From the NCBI GenBank assembly GCA_002422945.1, contig DITW01000059.1:57399-65054 (forward strand): DNA of 7,656 nt. The letters are read 5' to 3'. This document shows positions 6,024 through 7,656 of this stretch, piece after piece. This DNA comes from Sphingomonadales bacterium UBA6174 (GTDB lineage: Bacteria; Pseudomonadota; Alphaproteobacteria; Sphingomonadales; Sphingomonadaceae). Both the position numbers and the translations under genes were made by a program. Within the stretch, counting starts at the first letter, position 1, and the number at the start of each line of letters is the position of its first letter. The notes below the pieces were generated by a model. It was given only the letters and a program-made list of their open reading frames with translations, had not been told where the DNA came from and did not search any database.

Positions 6024-6365
6024 ATGGCGCGCGTCACCGTTGAAGATTGCGTCGACAAGATCACCAACCGGTTCGATCTCGTCTTGCTGGCTGCCCAGCG
6101 TGCCCGCGAAATCAGCAGCGGCGCCGAACTCACCGTGGATCGCGATCGCGATAAAAACCCGGTCGTGGCGCTGCGTGAAATCGCGGAAGAAACCGTTCTT
6201 CCCGACGATCTGCTCGAATCGGCCATCTCAGGCATGCAGAAGGTGCGTGTCGATGAAGATGATGTTGTCGATGAAATGGGCTCGCTGTCGCAACAGTCGG
6301 AAGCGCTGCGCCTGACGGCGGCGGCACCGCCCCGCAATCAGAATCTGGGTGGCGATTACGACTGA
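6024..6365 (+). CDS. rpoZ: DNA-directed RNA polymerase omega subunit
   Basis: Small subunit that helps assemble and stabilise the beta' subunit of RNA polymerase and contributes to ppGpp response in many proteobacteria. The 113-residue protein begins MARVTVEDCVDKITNRFDLV, continues with LAAQRAREISSGA and the KNPVVALREIAE block (about 45-57), all typical of alphaproteobacterial omega, and ends in a variable acidic then polar tail (DEDDVVDEMGSLS onward). GGAG at 6013-6016, seven bases before the ATG, supports the start. It has its own promoter and a terminator 27 bases after the stop, so it looks monocistronic here. No spoT/relA gene follows within the window. Confidence 0.97.
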   Translation: MARVTVEDCVDKITNRFDLVLLAAQRAREISSGAELTVDRDRDKNPVVALREIAEETVLPDDLLESAISGMQKVRVDEDDVVDEMGSLSQQSEALRLTAAAPPRNQNLGGDYD

Positions 6366-6392
6366 TCGCCTGCACCATCTGTAATAATGAAG

Positions 6393-6418
6393 AGGGCGGC
6401 CATTGTGCCGCCCTTTTT
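6393..6418 (+). terminator. Intrinsic terminator of rpoZ
   Basis: AGGGCGGC (6393-6400) pairs with GCCGCCCT (6407-6414) around CATTGT, and the T run extends to 6418. The A-rich bases just before the stem can pair with the T run. Confidence 0.9.
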
Positions 6419-6445
6419 GTTTAATAGGATCTTTGTTTAGTTCCT

Positions 6446-6532
6446 CAAGCGCCGGGCGCGGGCATCCGCCCGCTTGGCTTTCCTCGCAATAAGCTCGGGC
6501 GGCCGTTCGGCCTTGCGGCGGCCATGCCGCCG
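6446..6532. repeat. Cluster of GC-rich palindromes downstream of rpoZ
   Basis: Three hairpins follow one another: 6446-6476 (CAAGCG/CGCTTG outer arms, with an alternative inner GCGGGC/GCCCGC at 6458-6473), 6501-6512 (GGCCG/CGGCC) and 6516-6532 (CGGCGGC/GCCGCCG around CAT). None has a T run suitable for a terminator. The arrangement looks like an extragenic palindromic element rather than a gene. The minus strand has an Arg-rich frame through it, treated separately below. Confidence 0.5.
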
Positions 6533-6550
6533 TTGGTTCTCCCCACATTC

Positions 6551-6576
6551 GTCATGCTGAACTTGATTCAGCATCC
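6551..6576. repeat. REP-like palindrome (GTCATGCTGAA / TTCAGCATCC type)
   Basis: ATGCTGAA (6554-6561) pairs perfectly with TTCAGCAT (6567-6574) around CTTGA, flanked by GTC and CC. Palindromes of this form are, from memory, abundant between genes in sphingomonad genomes. It is single here, so its repeat nature cannot be shown from the window. It lies between the convergent 3' ends of rpoZ and the copper chaperone gene, a usual place for such elements. Confidence 0.6.
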
Positions 6577-6616
6577 GTCTTTTTGTTTGGTCCTTTTGAT
6601 CGACGCTACCGCTTGA

Positions 6617-7084
6617 TCAATGCCCCATATGTTCGCTGCCGCCGTCTTCGCCCGGCGCCTTGACCAAGGCCTCGACATTGACCGGGTCGCCATTGGCGAA
6701 GCGGAAGGTCAGCAGGATTTTCGACCCCGGTTTCACCTCGGGTGCAATGCCGAACATCATCGCGTGCATCCCGCCGGGCGCGAGGCTGAGCGTGGCATTG
6801 GCGGGCACGACTAGACCCTTGTCAAGATGGACCATCTCCATCAACCCATCCTTCATGCGTGATTCGTGAAGTTCGATGCTGGCGACTTTCGGGCTGGTGA
6901 TGTCGATCAGGCGATTGTCGGTCGCACCGCCATGCAGGGTGAAATAGCCGCCCGCCGGATTACCTTCGACCGCGGCAAGCCGCACCCAGGCGTCCGTCAC
7001 TGGCCCTTCAGCAGTCGGCGAGGCGCTGCACGCGGTGAGTGCGAGCGCGACGACGGGGGCGATCAGGGACAATAGACGACGCAT
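6617..7084 (-). CDS. PCuAC-type periplasmic copper chaperone, predicted lipoprotein (DUF461)
   Basis: Copper(I)-binding protein predicted to deliver copper to the CuA centre of cytochrome c oxidase in the periplasm. The start is taken at ATG 7082-7084 because GGAG lies seven bases upstream; a GTG 21 bases earlier would add seven residues but lacks such a site. The 155-residue protein begins with a lipoprotein signal (MRRLLSLIAPVVALALTAC; lipobox LTAC, C19). The metal-binding pattern of the family is seen: H73, M84 ten residues later, then GGMHAMMFG with H107 and M109. The C-terminus ends GGSEHMGH, adding His and Met residues that may bind further copper. No sco or cytochrome oxidase gene is adjacent. 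It is divergent from dnaK across a 189-base region. Confidence 0.9.
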   Translation of the reverse strand: MRRLLSLIAPVVALALTACSASPTAEGPVTDAWVRLAAVEGNPAGGYFTLHGGATDNRLIDITSPKVASIELHESRMKDGLMEMVHLDKGLVVPANATLSLAPGGMHAMMFGIAPEVKPGSKILLTFRFANGDPVNVEALVKAPGEDGGSEHMGH

Positions 7085-7092
7085 GGATAAAC

Positions 7093-7096
7093 TCCG
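7093..7096 (-). promoter_or_regulatory. Ribosome binding site deciding the copper chaperone start
   Basis: The minus strand reads GGAG with TTTATCC between it and the ATG at 7082-7084, an ideal spacing. It lies inside the longer frame that would begin at GTG 7103-7105, which argues against that longer start. Confidence 0.7.
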
Positions 7097-7166
7097 TTTG
7101 GGCACAAAGAGAAAGGGACTGCACCCATCAGGGTCAGCTACGCGCCCAGATAAACGTCTCGCAACC

Positions 7167-7194
7167 CTTGCGACAAGCGAATTGCCACCTATAT
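7167..7194 (+). promoter_or_regulatory. Probable sigma-32 (RpoH) heat-shock promoter of dnaK
   Basis: CTTGCG (7167-7172), 16 bases, then CTATAT (7189-7194) matches the alphaproteobacterial RpoH pattern CTTG...CTATAT. The inferred start near 7201 leaves a leader of about 70 bases before the dnaK ATG. The same region on the other strand must hold the copper chaperone promoter; I see no strong candidate. Confidence 0.6.
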
Positions 7195-7273
7195 CGGCCT
7201 CAAAGTTGCAGCGAATGGATGCCGCGCCACAAGTTCGGGTTCATTCCAATTTATTGTATGGGGTTTGAAAAAC

Positions 7274-7656
7274 ATGGGAAAAGTAATCGGGATTGACCTT
7301 GGCACCACCAACAGCTGCGTTTCCGTCATGGAAGGCGGCAAGCCAAAGGTGATTGAGAATGCCGAAGGTGCGCGCACCACGCCGTCGATCGTGGCCTTTG
7401 CCAAGGATGGCGAGCGCCTGATCGGTCAGCCGGCCAAGCGTCAGGCCGTCACCAATCCGGAAAACACGATTTTCGCCGTGAAGCGCCTGATCGGTCGCCG
7501 GTTCGAAGATCCGATGACCCAGAAGGATATGGGCCTCGTGCCGTACAAGATCGTCAAGGGCAAGACCGGCGATGCTTGGGTGAGCGCGGGTGGCGAAGAT
7601 TATTCGCCGTCGCAGATTTCGGCCTTTACCTTGCAGAAGATGAAGGAAACCGCCGA
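7274..7656 (+). CDS. dnaK: Chaperone protein DnaK (Hsp70), 5' part only
   Basis: ATP-dependent cytosolic chaperone that binds exposed hydrophobic segments with DnaJ and GrpE. The first 127 residues are present and run off the window. The phosphate-binding loop GIDLGTTNSCV (6-16), EGARTTPSIVAF (31-42) and the catalytic lysine K70 in FAVKRLIGRRF are all in register with E. coli DnaK. The ATG at 7274-7276 gives the canonical MGKVIGIDLG start. The ribosome binding site is weak (GGGG at 7260-7263, about ten bases upstream). A heat-shock promoter lies upstream. In relatives dnaJ usually follows, but that is beyond the window. Confidence 0.98.
   Translation, partial: MGKVIGIDLGTTNSCVSVMEGGKPKVIENAEGARTTPSIVAFAKDGERLIGQPAKRQAVTNPENTIFAVKRLIGRRFEDPMTQKDMGLVPYKIVKGKTGDAWVSAGGEDYSPSQISAFTLQKMKETA

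Overview
The window looks like chromosomal DNA from an alphaproteobacterium, most likely a sphingomonad (Sphingomonadales). This rests on moderately high GC, the style of the RpoZ and DnaK proteins, a TTGACA/GCTAG promoter before rpoZ, a CTTG/CTATAT-type heat-shock promoter before dnaK, and a palindrome (GTCATGCTGAA...TTCAGCAT) of a kind I recall as scattered through sphingomonad genomes. The genus cannot be fixed from this window. Most genes are conserved core or common accessory genes. I see no insertion sequence, phage gene, CRISPR array, tRNA or rRNA.

Layout. 1-853 (-): 5' part of a DEAD-box RNA helicase gene running off the left edge. 854-1180: gene-free, probably a structured helicase leader. 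1181-2077 (-): GcvA-like LysR regulator. 2078-2617: a 540 bp non-coding region with two near-identical tandem small-RNA units on the + strand (about 2290-2357 and 2512-2581). Each unit has a matching promoter, an upstream T-N11-A palindrome and a strong intrinsic terminator; a third promoter-like copy lies at 2147-2176. 2618-3961 (-): MFS transporter. 4132-4767 (+): PmtA-type phospholipid N-methyltransferase. 4725-5936 (-): phospholipase D/cardiolipin synthase family protein whose 3' end overlaps the methyltransferase by 43 bp. 6024-6365 (+): rpoZ with promoter and terminator. 6420-6616: a cluster of palindromes. 6617-7084 (-): PCuAC-type copper chaperone lipoprotein. 7274-7656 (+): 5' part of dnaK running off the right edge.

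How the parts relate. The most notable locus is the LysR gene with the two divergently transcribed small RNAs. The order resembles gcvA-gcvB and oxyR-oxyS in enterobacteria, where a LysR protein activates a neighbouring sRNA. Here the sRNA is duplicated with a 222 bp period. In both copies a T-N11-A palindrome is centred about 62 bp before the inferred transcription start, a classical LysR activation position. The RNAs carry an exposed CU-rich stretch that could pair with Shine-Dalgarno sequences. All of this is inference from sequence. A second theme is membrane lipid remodelling: the methyltransferase (phosphatidylethanolamine to phosphatidylcholine line) and the PLD-family enzyme (cardiolipin line) are convergent and overlap. 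rpoZ, the copper chaperone and dnaK look like separate transcription units.
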